64,000 bases of DNA from Chaenocephalus aceratus. Its lineage: Eukaryota > Chordata > Actinopteri > Perciformes > Channichthyidae. The notes beneath the pieces were generated by a model, which was given only the letters and a program-made list of their open reading frames with translations, made no database searches and was not told the origin of the DNA. Where the stretch lies: assembly GCA_023974075.1 (NCBI GenBank), contig CM043808.1:17325072-17389071 (forward strand). Reading direction: 5' to 3'. The translations under genes were made by a program, and so were the position numbers. Below, piece by piece: positions 32,378 through 45,083 of this stretch (positions within the stretch are counted from its first letter, which is position 1; every line of letters starts with the position of its first letter).

Positions 32378-33700
32378 ATATCGTTAGACCTATTTCTAAT
32401 CTTCCGTTCCTCTCAAAAATTCTTGAGAAAGCGGTCGCAAAACAGTTGTGTGATTACTTAAAAAACAATGATTTATTTGAAGATTTTCAGTCTGGCTTTA
32501 GAACACATAGCACAGAGACAGCTCTGGTTAAAGTCACAAATGATATTCTAATAGCCTCAGACAAGGGACTTGTCTCTATTCTTGTTTTGCTCGATCTCAG
32601 TGCTGCATTTGATACTATCGACCATGATATCCTATTGCAAAGACTAGAGCACTTAGTTGGCATAAAGGGAACTGCTTTAGGCTGGTTTAGGTCCTATCTA
32701 TCTGAACGCTCTCAGTTTGTACGTGTTGACGATGAATCTTCCACGCAAACCAAAGTTAGCCATGGAGTGCCACAGGGCTCAGTGCTCGGACCTATTTTGT
32801 TCACATTATATATGCTTCCGCAATATTATAAGGAATCATTCTGTAAACTTTCATTGTTATGCGAATGATACTCAACTATATTTATCAATCAAGCCTGATG
32901 AAATTAATCATCTAAATAAAATTCAAGACTGCCTTAAGGACTTAAAAACGTGGATGACCTTAAACTTTTTGATGTTAAACACGACCAAAACTGAAGTTAT
33001 TGTACTTGGCCCGAAGAATCTACGAAACAAATTATCTAAAGATATACTAACTATGGATGGCATTAATTTGGCCTCCAGTGAGACTGTAAGGAATCTTGGT
33101 GTTATATTTGATCAGGATTTATCCTTTAACGCCCACATAAAATCAATTTCAAGGACCGCCTACTTCCATCTACGTAACATTGCAAAAATCAGGCATATCT
33201 TGCCTCAAAACGATGCAGAGAAACTAGTCCATGCATTTGTTACTTCTAGGCTGGATTATTGTAACTCTTTATTATCAGGGAGTACCAAGAAGTCAATCAA
33301 GTCGCTTCAGCTGATTCAAAATGCTGCGGCTCGTGTACTAACCAGAGTTAGGAAAAGGGACCACATTACTCCTGTTCTGGCTGCCTTACACTGGCTCCCT
33401 ATAGAACACAGGATAGAATTTAAAATTCTTCTTCTCGCCTACAAAGCCCTTAATGGGCAGGCGCCATCTTACCTTAAAGAACTCATTATACCCTACTGTC
33501 CTACTAGGGCATTGCGTTCCAAGAATGCAGGGTTGTTGGTTGTTCCTAGAATCTCTAAAAGTACAATGGGAGCCAGAGCCTTTTCTTATCAAGCTCCACA
33601 TTTGTGGAATCAGCTTCCAGTTTGTGTTCGGGCGGCAGACACCCTATCCGTTTTTAAGAGTGCGCTTAAGACCTTCCTTTTTGATAAAGCTTATAGTTAG
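32378..33700 (+). pseudogene. LINE reverse transcriptase remnant
   Basis: RT fingers/palm blocks are present in order: [44 protein letters not shown], then YANDTQ after a frameshift, NTTKTEV, NLGVIFD and LDYCNSLLSG. The loss of the second catalytic-box aspartate and the frameshift make it dead. It lacks the N-terminal endonuclease. Confidence 0.88.
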
Positions 33701-34305
33701 GGCTGATTAGATTCAGCCCCTAGTTTTGCTGATATAGGCTTAGTTTGTCGGGGGACATCTTACTTCTTCCTTCTCTCTGTCTATACCCGTGTACTCTCAT
33801 GTTCCGATTAACCCAGCTTCCCCAAATGTCCTTCTTTTTGGTGTCTATATACGCTGGGATCCGGAGTCATGGATGATCCTGCGGTCCTGTGTCCTGGATC
33901 GCGAGCGCTGGATCTTGAGTCGTGGCTGTGGTCCTGGATCATCGGTCCTGGATGGATATCCTCGTGGATTCATCTTCCTATTATACACACATGCATTTCC
34001 AAACATCTGGACTACCTATGTTGCAAATGTATTATCTTTTCAATTTACACACGGCATCTATTGCACGTCTGTCCGTCCTGGGAGAGGGATCCCTCCTCTG
34101 TTGCTCTCCCTGAGGTTTCTCCCATTTTTCCCTTTAAACTGGGTTTTCTTTGGAAGTTTTTCCTTGTACGATGTGAGGGTCTAAGGACAGAGGGTGTCGT
34201 ATTGTCATACTGATATTCTGTACACACTGTGAAGACCACTGAGACAAATGTAACATTTGTGATATTGGGCTATATAAATAAACATTGATTGATTGATTGA
34301 TTGAG
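32378..34305 (+). mobile_element. 5'-truncated L2/CR1-clade LINE with RT region
   Basis: Begins inside the reverse transcriptase at the [15 protein letters not shown] block and runs through the 3' UTR to a (TTGA)n tail. Two overlapping frames cover it: 32378 to about 32820, then about 32820-33700, so a deletion has shifted the frame between LFTLYMLP and NIIRNHSV. The catalytic YADD box reads YAND (codon AAT at 32864-32866). Both changes mean no active enzyme. The C-terminal blocks match the copy at 25353. The 3' UTR holds repeated GTCCTGGATC units. Confidence 0.9.
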
Positions 34306-37300
34306 ATGTTGAGGCACATTGTGCTCTTTACACTCACAGAATAAATAATACATGGACTTTTGGTATGCATGAAGAAAGAACAAAGTGAGTAAGACAGAAA
34401 GTGTGAGTTCATATGTGTGTATGTGTGAGCGTTCGTGCGTGGTTGTTGTGTGAACATATGTTTGTTGCATATTTTCTAGCCTGTCACCAGCTGGTTTTCA
34501 ATCCCCACTCTACCATAACTCTTACCTAGACACAGTAAATCTGTCTCGTAATACCTAATGAGAGACTAAGTAATGCTAATTGCTAATTTCTATTACACAG
34601 ATAGATATGTATGTTAATTGATCCTTTCCTGAAAAGTTAACCAAAAACTCTGTTTTGGTTGTGTGATTGTGGCTAAGGAAAAGCGTGATTATCATTCTTT
34701 TGTTCTTTTGGGTGGGGTGAGCCTCTTGAATTTTATTTAGCAACAAAGAAGAAGATTCACATGTGGGATTTAGTTAGAAGACGCAACATTAGAGGAATGG
34801 ATGCATTTAAGGGAGTGCACTTAATCACTTTCTTCAAGGGTGGGAGCAGGGTCTTGAAAAGTGGAAAAAAATACCTAAACAACATTTCATTAAAGTATTA
34901 CACTTTCTAGCTAGTTTTAAATATGCTAAAGTATGCATGAATGTAATTATTGTGTAGTGTGATACTATTTAATTGTGTGGCATCTCAAGAGGACAGCTAT
35001 CAGTACAGTTATTGAGGGACAAACTGTTGCTTTAGCATCACGTGAATGTCGCTTTACACCCAGTTGTTGAACTAGCTAATGGGAAAATGCAAGTTTTCAG
35101 ACATATGGCTGGAAGACAAAGAGTTTGTAACATGGTTAAAGCCTTTTTCTGAAATAACCATTAGCCGTACAATTGCTGTGAAAGGAAAGAAAGGACAGTA
35201 ACAGAAGATCTCTGTGACACCAGATGTGGTGTTCGTAATGCGATATGATATCCGAAAAAAAATTCAGTTTAGGATGGCCGAAGATACTACACTACCCATA
35301 ATCCCCAGCTATCGTTTGGGACTACAATCCCGTTGACAAACCCCGTGATTAATCTTCAAACTATGGGATTGGATGTTGGAGTGGCAGTGCGCCAAGGTTA
35401 TGCCGAGCGTCAAGCTCTTTGAAATGGAACGAAACCACGGCAGACTATTCAAAACTGGATTTGAACGCCCCCCGAGAACTACACATGCTGGCTATTGTGT
35501 TTCGCAACATGTTCTCTATGGCACGTCTCTACTGGGAATTGTAGTTTTAAAAGACGTTTTCCCCAAAATCAGAAGTTGACAGTATTAAACTGTGTACAGC
35601 CCTGGAGGTTTAGGCGATAGGAAACACATTGGTGTGTACAAATTTAAAACATGTAGGCTAATTACTAAATGGGTGAAAATCGCTTGTATCCATAATGGGC
35701 AGCATTAATATATACCCACATGACAGCTCATTGTTACTTTGTAATTCTACTCCACTACAATTCAGAGGTTAACCTGGTATTTTTACTCCACTACATTTAT
35801 TTTAGTTACTTTGCAGATTCTGATTAATGATGTGAAATATAAACAACCCTTAAATCAGACTTTAGTTACACCTGAGTAAAATGCAGGGAAAGGTGATTGT
35901 CAAGTGTCAACAATCAGGAGAGATATTTGATAGTTGGTGCTTGAGAAGACTAAACATTTATCTGCAGATCTCTATAAAGTATATTCATTACTCGTTATTC
36001 TCTACTAATAGTTAATTAAAAACTGTATATAATTGCTATGTTTGCACATCCCTTTCAAGATTTCAAGATTTTCAAAGGTTTATTGACATATCATCTACAC
36101 AACTACGGTGTAGTTATCCAATGAATTAAAAACTTGGGTCACAGATTCCTCAACAGTGCATTACAAGACATCTATCAATATGTGTGTACCTCCACCATTA
36201 AACTGTCATATTCTGCACATTTCTTATACTATCTACATACATAAGAGTATAATTAATGCGTATAATATCAGTTAAAATAAGTGCTTCAACATAGTTAACA
36301 TTGCAGGAAAGCAATATATTAGAGTACTTTGTCAGGCTTAATATTTATCTGTAGATAGATACCCCCAAAGCTTTTTTCTTATTTGAAAGAAGACCTTAAC
36401 CTAAAGTATTCTTTAATGTGTTAATAAAGGTTAATTAGTTTGTCTGTTTTGCACATCCTCATATTAATATCTTTGTACATCCAGCACTAAACTGTTTTAT
36501 TGTAGAGATCACTTACAGTATCTTCTTGATTTTTTATATTCTATATTTCTATCATTGACCTTCTACTTTCCCCCTATGATAGTATGTACTCTTAATATAT
36601 GTTTTCATCAAATAACATTATTCAACAAAAATAAGTTAATGACGTGTTTTAACCACTAGGCGGTGCACACAAGGTACACACAGCATACTAATAATAACTT
36701 TGTATTATTAGTGTAGGACACTTATGTATGTATAACATCTGAAGATGTGTAGTTTTATTCATGTTTTTACATAATTTTACAGGATATTGCTATACTATTT
36801 CTCATGTTTTACTTCTACACATTAATATCTGATTTGTAAAACATCACAGACAGAAAGGTATATCTGTCATTTAATGGTAAGCTATTGAAATTGTGATTCC
36901 ATAGATGTGTCTCCCATCACCCAAATCCCCTGACTATTCTCTCAACTCAGTATTTACATTCTTTAATTCAAAGAAAATCAGTAATATCTTTAAAAACTAC
37001 ATGTCCTTTTCTATCAGCTGTGCACCGTTATGGTGTAAATATAACCTATCTACCAATTGGATCAAATATAAAAGTCAGCCGAATTACTATTGATACTGCA
37101 AGGAGACGTATTTTGTGAAAAGAAATGCAAGATGCAGTTCTTCAAGTTTGTCCAGAAGTCTTCTCATCAGGGCTCTATAAATAAAGAACTACAGCAGATG
37201 TGTAATATTTAATGCAGCCGAACCGTGTATTACAATGCCGTTATGTGATGACCTCCAAAGAGAAAAGCAAGAACATTCGGAATAAAGTATTATTTATATA

Positions 37301-37922
37301 TTTTTTAAATGTTTTCGGATATCATATCGCATTAACATCATATCCCAACATGCATTGCGGCTAAAACATCCAATCAACGAGCTTCAAGCTGAGGATCTTG
37401 GGTAATCTGTTCAGTGGGTTTGTCTGGGTTTGTGGTGTGTATCTCTCGAAATGTCCCTTATTGGCCTACGTCTGTTTCCGGTGACTTTATTTACGGCTAA
37501 AAAGCCCAAGATTATAGAATTAAACGAATAAATAAAAACAAGGATAATTACATTATACGATTTAAAATAAAAAAAAATAAATAAAAAGATAAAACACTGG
37601 CATGTAATTTACGTTAGAATAAATAGAATGGTTTTGAATAATAGATGAGTCACTTTACAGCCCCGCCCACTTTTGGGGAAACCAACGCTGTCATTTGAAC
37701 GGCGATCAAGCCAGAAGCCACAGAGATCTTCTGTTACTGTCCTTTCTTCTTAGAGGAAGTACAGAAACACGTAACTCTGGATTTGTTTTAATGTTTGAGG
37801 TGCAATAAACGACACAGCAGCTTTTTGGCATGTTAAAAAATATTATTTTCTGCCGTAGCCAATCAAACCGCGTCTAAGCTGGGAGAGATATCCCACCGTT
37901 CATTTCTATATTTCAAAAAAAG
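34306..37922. other. Repeat-derived intergenic DNA
   Basis: 35225-35345 and 37200-37450 belong to the same family as the core of the element at 4979-5983. The phrase ATGCGATATGATATCCGAAAA occurs at about 35240 and in inverse orientation at about 37312. Between them is AT-rich sequence without ORFs. 36050-36120 resembles a dispersed-repeat tail. Confidence 0.4.
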
Positions 37923-38051
37923 TTGGAGGAGAAACTAATTATCGCCGTAGCAATCACCCGGTTTTGTATGACCAGACTCTCTTCACCTACAGGGATACAA
38001 ACCGGAGGAACCAGGCATGGAGGGAGGTGGCAGAGACAGTGGGTGAAACTG
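37923..38051 (+). pseudogene. MADF-domain fragment, PIF/Harbinger type
   Basis: Two frames join into the start of a MADF (Myb/SANT-like) domain: EEKLIIAVA in one frame, then HPVLYDQT, YRDTNRRNQAWREVAE in the next, followed by a donor-like G|GTAGGT at 38051. One base has been gained or lost at about 37953. MADF proteins are the second product of many PIF/Harbinger transposons and bind their ends. No DDE nuclease was found nearby. Confidence 0.6.
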
Positions 38052-38350
38052 GTAGGTTTTCGCCTGTTTGGGGAGTTTATATATATATTGCTCCCATAAA
38101 ATCCCCGGGTTTTTTTGCTTTGTATGTCGGGGGCGGGAGATGCATGTGATTGGTTGTTGGTCGTGTTGCTTGAATAAAATCCCCAAGCTCCAGACACGCC
38201 CAGCTCCAAGCTTTTTTTGAAGCTGTAGTGTGGACGCTCCGTAACAGCTGGCGAAATTACAGCCTCGCCTACTGATTTCAAATGTGTGCTCTAAAATTAT
38301 ATTTATAAATGACTATTATCATTATTATAAGCAAGACAATAAATGGCAAA

Positions 38351-38494
38351 GATATGTAGAAAATAAACGTATTTAAGATACGTTCATAATAAACGTAACG
38401 TGGGAGAAAATATGTTTCTAGAAGATATGTAGAAAATAAACGTATTTGAGATATGTTCATAACGAACGTAACGTGGGAGAAAATACGTTTCTGG
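38351..38494. repeat. 72-bp tandem duplication
   Basis: Two copies, 38351-38422 and 38423-38494, both starting GATATGTAGAAAATAAACGT and containing AACGTAACGTGGGAGAAAAT, with a few substitutions. Likely part of a dispersed element, as the wording resembles repeat families of fish. Confidence 0.85.
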
Positions 38495-39614
38495 CGTAAT
38501 TGAGAATGCAGTTTAGTTCTGTGGGAACGTAATTTTTAGGAGACAGGGTTGCAGAAAGGAAGCAGGTGTAGTAGCAGTAGCACCATGCTAGCCACAAAAC
38601 TGCTATGAAACAAGACAGCAGTTCGCTACCGTCCATTTCTTTGCTACATCACTGTCCCTACAAACCAGTCCTTTATCTAACGGTTAGCTGAGTGTGCGTC
38701 AATACACTACTGCCCGCAGAGGTTCTGTGGTGTCTCAGTACAGCAGCAAAACACAAATGCCTTTACTCACATGAATTGTAAATAGCATCCTCCAGGTTTT
38801 GTTTTACGATGTGGCAGCTGGAAACGCTCCTGAGGGTATTGCACCACCTCTTCCACAATGTTCTCTGACTTCACCAGTCTGTCAGGGTGCTCCTGCTTCC
38901 CTTTCGCGTCCTACAGTCACAGATGCTGAGAGTTTGTCTGGGGTTTGGCCAATGTTACACAAGTATGTGGATGCTTCCAAGAAGAAGAATATCCCAAACC
39001 TTGCCATTGCCTCTTATGACACCAGCGCACTGTCATTGCACTGCACGGATAGCTTAGTTTAACACACAAATTGGAAAAAGAGAGAAACTGCTAGCCCTGC
39101 TCTGTCCAAAGTTGTATTTCATTCAATAGATTGCAGACCATGTAGACATTTTCTAATAAGTCAATTTTTTACAATGACAAACTACATCAGGTAAAAACGA
39201 GACAATATCAGTCAATATCAAAACATGTTCCTTAAGTTTAGGAACTTTTACATATTGTCGGTCAACTGGAAACTTGCATGTTTTTTTGTTTAAAACGCTC
39301 AATCTGGCTGTTACAACATAAGCCAATACCATTCCTGATGAATTATTGATTTGATATGAGACCTCTGGAAGACCCAGCTGTTAGTGTTTTGTGTTGTGAA
39401 ACAGACATTCTTACTCAAGGAGAAATAACGTGCACAGATAGACGGATAGAGTTGGAACATTGGCTGCATTCCTCAATGGATATGCATTGTGTCCCGAAGG
39501 AACGTCTTCTGAACAGCTTTGTATTGATGGGATTGATTGTTTTCGAAATGATGCTTAATACGTCTAAAGGGAGATAGTTGGCAACATGTTTACCAAGATA
39601 GAAGAAACAAAAGA
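38495..39614. other. Intergenic, no gene recognised
   Basis: An 87-residue ORF at 38799-39062 (plus) has no family I recognise and no splice context; it is probably chance or repeat-derived. Confidence 0.35.
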
Positions 39615-39622
39615 CCCTTACG

Positions 39623-40593
39623 CAGGGACGTGCACAGACATTTGGAGGGGCTATTGCTCTAAACTGGAAAAAGGGCCCCCCCCCCCGATATAAAAACACA
39701 AGACCTTTTGAAAATTGTAACTTGTTTTTAATGTAAAAGAAACCAAACGATTATTGCATCAACTAAATTGAACAGTAATTCACATCTCATTACAAATTAA
39801 GCTAAGCTTACTTGCATTCGGTGACTCGATTGTAAAAATGAAAACCAGGGAAATTTTTTTTTGCGGTCCCTATCGCATTAAAATGGGGACAATTCTGTTC
39901 TAATGTAGTTTGAGCTTTGTAACTGCTGTGCAGACATACTGATAAAATAGGGCCTCTAACTAATTACCTTAAATAAACTCACTAATTAATGAAACCAGTT
40001 CAATACGCATTATTCTTATTCTTATCATTCTTTATGAGCGCAGTAACGGTAAGGTATCTAATTACATAACTTAATAACAGAGATGGTCAAACTAAATTGG
40101 TAGAGACATGGCAGAAATCCTACAATGAAGCGGGACATTGAACTGTTCACCCGTGAGAGGGCGATCAAGAAAAGAGAGCGAGCGCCCTGTTGAGTGAGTT
40201 TACAGATGAAAAGACACAGAAAGACAGAAGCACAATAACAACAAGTAGGCTATATTTAGGTGATTTTTTGTAAATAACCGACGGTATCAAGAGGAAGTAA
40301 AGTCCCCTGGTTTGTCCCTAACTGCCATGATGAGACAACTCAAAATCAAGTTTCAAAATCCGACACTGAGGTGGTCTTAACGCACCGGCAGGTGACAGCG
40401 CTGACAAAGTGTGTTTCCCGCAGCGAGACGCTACAATACTAATTGTGGGTTTATCTTGTTTATTCGGCCACAACAGAAAAAAGAAAAAACAAACTCTCGC
40501 TCTTTCCAGAGGAGCAGGTCAGCCGAAAAGGCCAAACGGGCCGTTGCCCGGGCAACATTAGCCCGTACCACCCGTACCTTCTGCACGTCCCTG
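39623..40593. mobile_element. Non-autonomous hAT-type transposon with perfect TSD
   Basis: Ends CAGGGACGTGCA and its reverse complement TGCACGTCCCTG. Both sides carry CCCTTACG (39615-39622 and 40594-40601), a perfect 8-bp duplication. The length is 971 bp. Internally it has TTGCCCGGGCAA. No transposase ORF. Confidence 0.88.
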
Positions 40594-40601
40594 CCCTTAC
40601 G

Positions 40602-41481
40602 CTATTTTCTTATAACACCAAGGACACAGAAGTTTCTGTTTACAGAAGAGGACATCAAAAACACATGCACACCATCCAGACACCCCCCTGAGCTTCCTCT
40701 GGGGTGAATCATCCAGGGTCTGGTGTGGTTAGCAACGACCAGAGTTTCCGTGTGTGCTCAGATTCTGCCCTCACAGCCACATGGGAGTCGATAAGTTGAG
40801 AAGCTGCGCTGAGTCATCACAATGTTTCCTTCATTCCCAAGTTTTATCCTGTGGTTGCTGAATAAATGAAAGAAGGCATCTTTCTCGACTGAAACAATAC
40901 AGTTTGACTTCTTAGCGACTTTTGGATATATTTTTAATGACTCAGCAGTTTATACTGATATAGTCTACATGAGGCCTCTGTGCGTGACCAGTGGCAGTTT
41001 GTTGAGAGATTTGTATGAGTTACACTAGTATCGGCCAGAAGCCTCGAGACGTTACCTAACCACTTAAAAGACATCATGCTCAAACTTTGAAACTCAAGAA
41101 AAAAAAAAACACAACTCAGTTTTGGAATACTGCTGATCTTTTTTTCAAACCTTTTGACACACAGAACTTTTAATAGCCTTTTTGATTGGTCACTACGTCA
41201 CTACCTTTGAAGCATTCAATTTAAAATGGGCTACCTTTAACAAGTCCTAATTTTAGTGCAAAATACTGGGTAAGGCTCAACACTAATATAGCTGATTCAT
41301 CAGTTGTTGACTGATGATTTAGTTAAATGGATTATAATGTACTCCTTAACATGTACATATCCTCTTCTCTCATTCTTTGTCTGTTACCAAAATTAAAGCA
41401 TCTATCAAGAATTACTTTTATAACGGATAGAACATTGTATTCTATTTTCAGTATAAATGTAAATTATAATGGGCAATGATG

Positions 41482-41530
<49 letters not shown>

Positions 41531-43141
41531 ACAGTCATGTCTAGAGGAGATTGTGCTAAAATAAGAGATGATTGAATGCATCGCAAACTTCTGCCGTCAC
41601 GGAAATTCCTTTATTTTTCAGATCATTTACCAGACCAGTGCTGGTTGGTATTGTGCGGCTCTTCCATTATACAAACAAAGAGTCAAGACTGTGACTTTTG
41701 AACCAACAAACTCAAGCCTGTGAGAGGCGAAAAATCCAGGACTGTTTCCCTTTGCTTTATTGTCAAATATGCATTTTCAAAACCCATTAATGATCATAAC
41801 TGCAGATAGGTCTGTTCTTTGTTTGATCAGTGTTGGAGCATGTGTCTGCAGGCAACAACTCAATGTTCAGTAAAACAGTCAAAAATGTGTGGGAAGTTTT
41901 ACAGTCAATTTCTATTTTCCATGACATGCAAATCAATGAATGTGCCTTAAAACAATTACAATCAGCAGCCTTCCTCTGCAGCAAGTTCGATGAGCCGATT
42001 CAGCATTTATCTTTTGGACCCTATAAAGATTACTACACAGTCCTATAATTCTACAGCTCCAGGCTCCTCCAGTAACACCATTAAAGACGTTAAACCACAT
42101 CAATCCCTCATCTTCAAATGAGAGACAGATAATATTGAACAAATAAAACAGTCTGGATCTGATATTAAACAGCCTATTGTCTGAAATGTGGACATGCCAG
42201 CTTTGCTCACACTAAATGACAAAATCCAGGCCTAAATAGGTGTAGCCCCCAGCTGCACAAATGTAAAACAAGCATGTCAAGTTTCCCTTCCTGTTTTAGT
42301 ATTTTATTCCTCCAGTTATCTTGAACACATAAAGAGACCTGTCTAGTTTGCTATAAAAGTCATTGAAGCAAGGAATAAAGGTGAGCAATAAATCATGTAT
42401 GTTATACGGATAGATGACAGCACAAATTGTGACTATGCACCAAAGGAAAATAAAGGCTATAATTTGGGAGTCCCTGCTATATTTTTATGGCTCTTCACCC
42501 CAGCTATCTCCACATTATTTATGAGTCTGTCAGTGCAGGGTACATGGGAGGGGTTGTGATATTGTTGTCACAGATGTAAAATGAATTCTGGAAGTGTTGC
42601 TACAAGCAGCAAGGGGATGGCCCGCTGTATATCACAGCCTGGAAATGTTGTTGAAGTCGTTGAAGTTGAATGCAAAGACCAAAATGAATCATGTGTTAGT
42701 CCCCCTACCTCCCTACCATGTGTGGCCTTCAGTCCATTCATTCCAACTGAAGACATACATTATTACATCATTTTATAAAAGGCTAATTCATTTCCTCAAA
42801 CAGCTAGGTACTTTAGTTTTAAGCAAACATTACCTGAAATGTGGTAAATGGTGCTTCTGTTGAGGTCTGTTTCCAGCTCAGGATTATTCAGCTTTGGGAG
42901 CAGGAAGGTGTATGAGTTTAATTCAAAAAGAAATCGAGCTCCCATGTTGATTGTAATACAATATTATGTAATCCAGTGCAAAGATGTGACTCACTGAATT
43001 GTTTTTTTAATAGTTTGTGGACAACCACAGATCTCAGTGGCATAGGAATACAATGTATGAGGGTTGTATACACTCTTTTATAGGAGAATAAGAAATAAGA
43101 AAAAACACATACCACCAATTGATTTACTCATAATCTACATA
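40602..43141. other. Intergenic, no gene recognised
   Basis: Holds the (GT)n array at 41483-41529. Nothing else was recognised. Confidence 0.4.
41483..41529. repeat. (GT)n microsatellite
   Basis: About 47 bp of pure GT repeat. Confidence 0.95.
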
Positions 43142-44719
43142 CAGTGGGGCAAAAAAGTATTTAGTCAGCCACCAATTGTGCAAGTTCTCCCACTTAAAAA
43201 GATGAGAGAGGCCTGTAATGTTCATCCTAGGTGTACCTCAACTATGAGAGACAGAATGGGGGGAAATAATCCAGGAAATCACATTGTCTGATTTTTAAAG
43301 AATTTATTTGCAAATTATGGTGGAAAATAAGTATTTGGTCAATAACAAAAGTTCATCTCAATACTTTGTTATATACCCTTTGTTGGCAATGACAGAGGTC
43401 AAACGTTTTCTGTAAGTCTTCACAAGGTTTTCACATACTGTTGCTGGTATTTTGGCCCATTCCTCCATGCAGATCTCCTCTAGAGCAGTGATGTTTTGGG
43501 GCTGTCGCTGGGCAACACAGACTTTCAACTCCCTCCAAAGATTTTCTATGGGGTTGAGATCTGGAGACTGGCTAGGCCACTCCAGGATCTTGAAATGCTT
43601 CTTACGAAGCCACTCCTTTGTTGCCCGGGCGGTGTGTTTGGGATCATTGTCATGCTGAAAGACCCAGCCAAGTTTCATCTTCAATGCCCTTGCTGATGGA
43701 AGGAGGTTGTCACTCAAAATCTCACGATACATGGCCCCATCAGTCGTCCTGGTCCGTTTGCAGAAAAACAGCCCCAAAGCATGATGTTTCCACCCCCATG
43801 TTTCACAGTAGGTATGGTGTTCTTTGGATGCAACTCAGCATTATTTCTACTCCAAACACGTCTAGTTGAGTTTTTACCAAAAAGTTCTATTTTGGTTTCA
43901 TCTGACCATATGACATTCTCCCAATCCTCTTCTGGATCATCTAAATGCTCTTTAGCAAACTTCAGACAGGCCTGGACATGTACTGGCTTAAGCAGGGGGA
44001 CACGTCTGGCACTGCAGGATTTGAGTCCCTGGCGGCGTAGTGTGTTACTGATGGTAGCCTTTGTTACTTTGGTCCCAGCTCTCTGCAGATCATTAACTAG
44101 GTCCCCCCGTGTGGTTCTGGGATTTTTGCTCACCGTTCTTGTGATCATTTTGACCCCACGGGGTGAGATCTTGCGTGGAACCCCAGATCGAGGTAGATTA
44201 TCAGTGGTCTTGTATGTCTTCCATTTTCTAATAATTGCTCCCACAGTTGATTTCTTCACACCAAGCTGCTTACCTATTGCAGATGCAGTCTTCCCAGCCT
44301 GGTGCAGGTCTGCAATTTTGTGGTGTCCTTTGACAGCTCTTTGGTCTTGGCCATAGTGGAGTTTGGAGTGTGACTGATTGAGGTTGTGGACAGGTGTCTT
44401 TTATAACGAGTTCAAAGAGGTGCCATTAATACAGTTAACGAGTGGAGGACAGAGGAGGCTCTTAAAAAAGAAGTTACAGGTCTGTGAGAGCCAGAAATCT
44501 TGTTTGTTTGGAGGTGACCAAATACTTATTTTACCGAGGAATTTACCAATTAATTCATTACAAATCCTACAATGTGATTTCCTGGATTCTTTCCCCCCAT
44601 TCTGTCTCTCATAGTTGAAGTGTACCTACAGTAGGATGAAAATTACAGGCCTCTCTCATCTTTTTAAGTGGGAGAACTTGCACAATTGGTGGCTGACTAA
44701 ATACTTTTTTGCCCCACTG
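43142..44719 (-). mobile_element. Tc1/mariner transposon, complete ends, dead transposase
   Basis: Inverted ends of about 80 bp begin CAGTGGGGCAAAAAAGTATT on both sides, flanked by TA at 43140-43141 and 44720-44721, the Tc1 target duplication. Size 1578 bp. The transposase is on the minus strand. Ends are well kept, so it could in principle be moved by a related enzyme elsewhere in the genome. Confidence 0.95.
43358..44354 (-). pseudogene. Tc1-like transposase (DD34E), frameshifted
   Basis: Starts MAKTKELSK at 44354, then leaves frame; the helix-turn-helix resumes in another frame ([13 protein letters not shown]). The catalytic region is readable: first Asp in [11 protein letters not shown], second in QHDNDPKH, and Glu in NPIENLW, with the spacing of DD34E enzymes. 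A further frameshift lies between GCFSANG and GAMYREIL, near 43750-43775. With at least two shifts it cannot make an active enzyme. It ends near 43358. Confidence 0.9.
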
Positions 44720-45083
44720 TATATCCTGTTATCAATTTACAACATTTCTATCTTTTGTCTGTGTCATGCTTATTGGAATTGTGGCAATATTTTCTATCTA
44801 GTGATCAAAAGTGAGTTCAAATTAATGTGCCTATGTATTTTCATTTGAGACAAGGATGAAAGTCAACTAAAAAAGTTTCCTTTTATGCGCATAAGACCGT
44901 TTTCTCCTTAACCTTTTCAGAGGATATTCATGTGAAATCAGTCCGCTGTATCCATACTGTAAGCATTACATCTGGAAACATGCACAACCTGTTGCATGGA
45001 GTTTCACAACCATTTAGAGTGATTTAAAACCTAAAAATTCAACACTTTCCAATAGATGTATTGAAATAAATATGTCTCTTTAA

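Noticed and set aside
38799..39062. 87-residue ORF as a gene
   Set aside because: No splice context or family recognised; likely chance within repeat-derived DNA.
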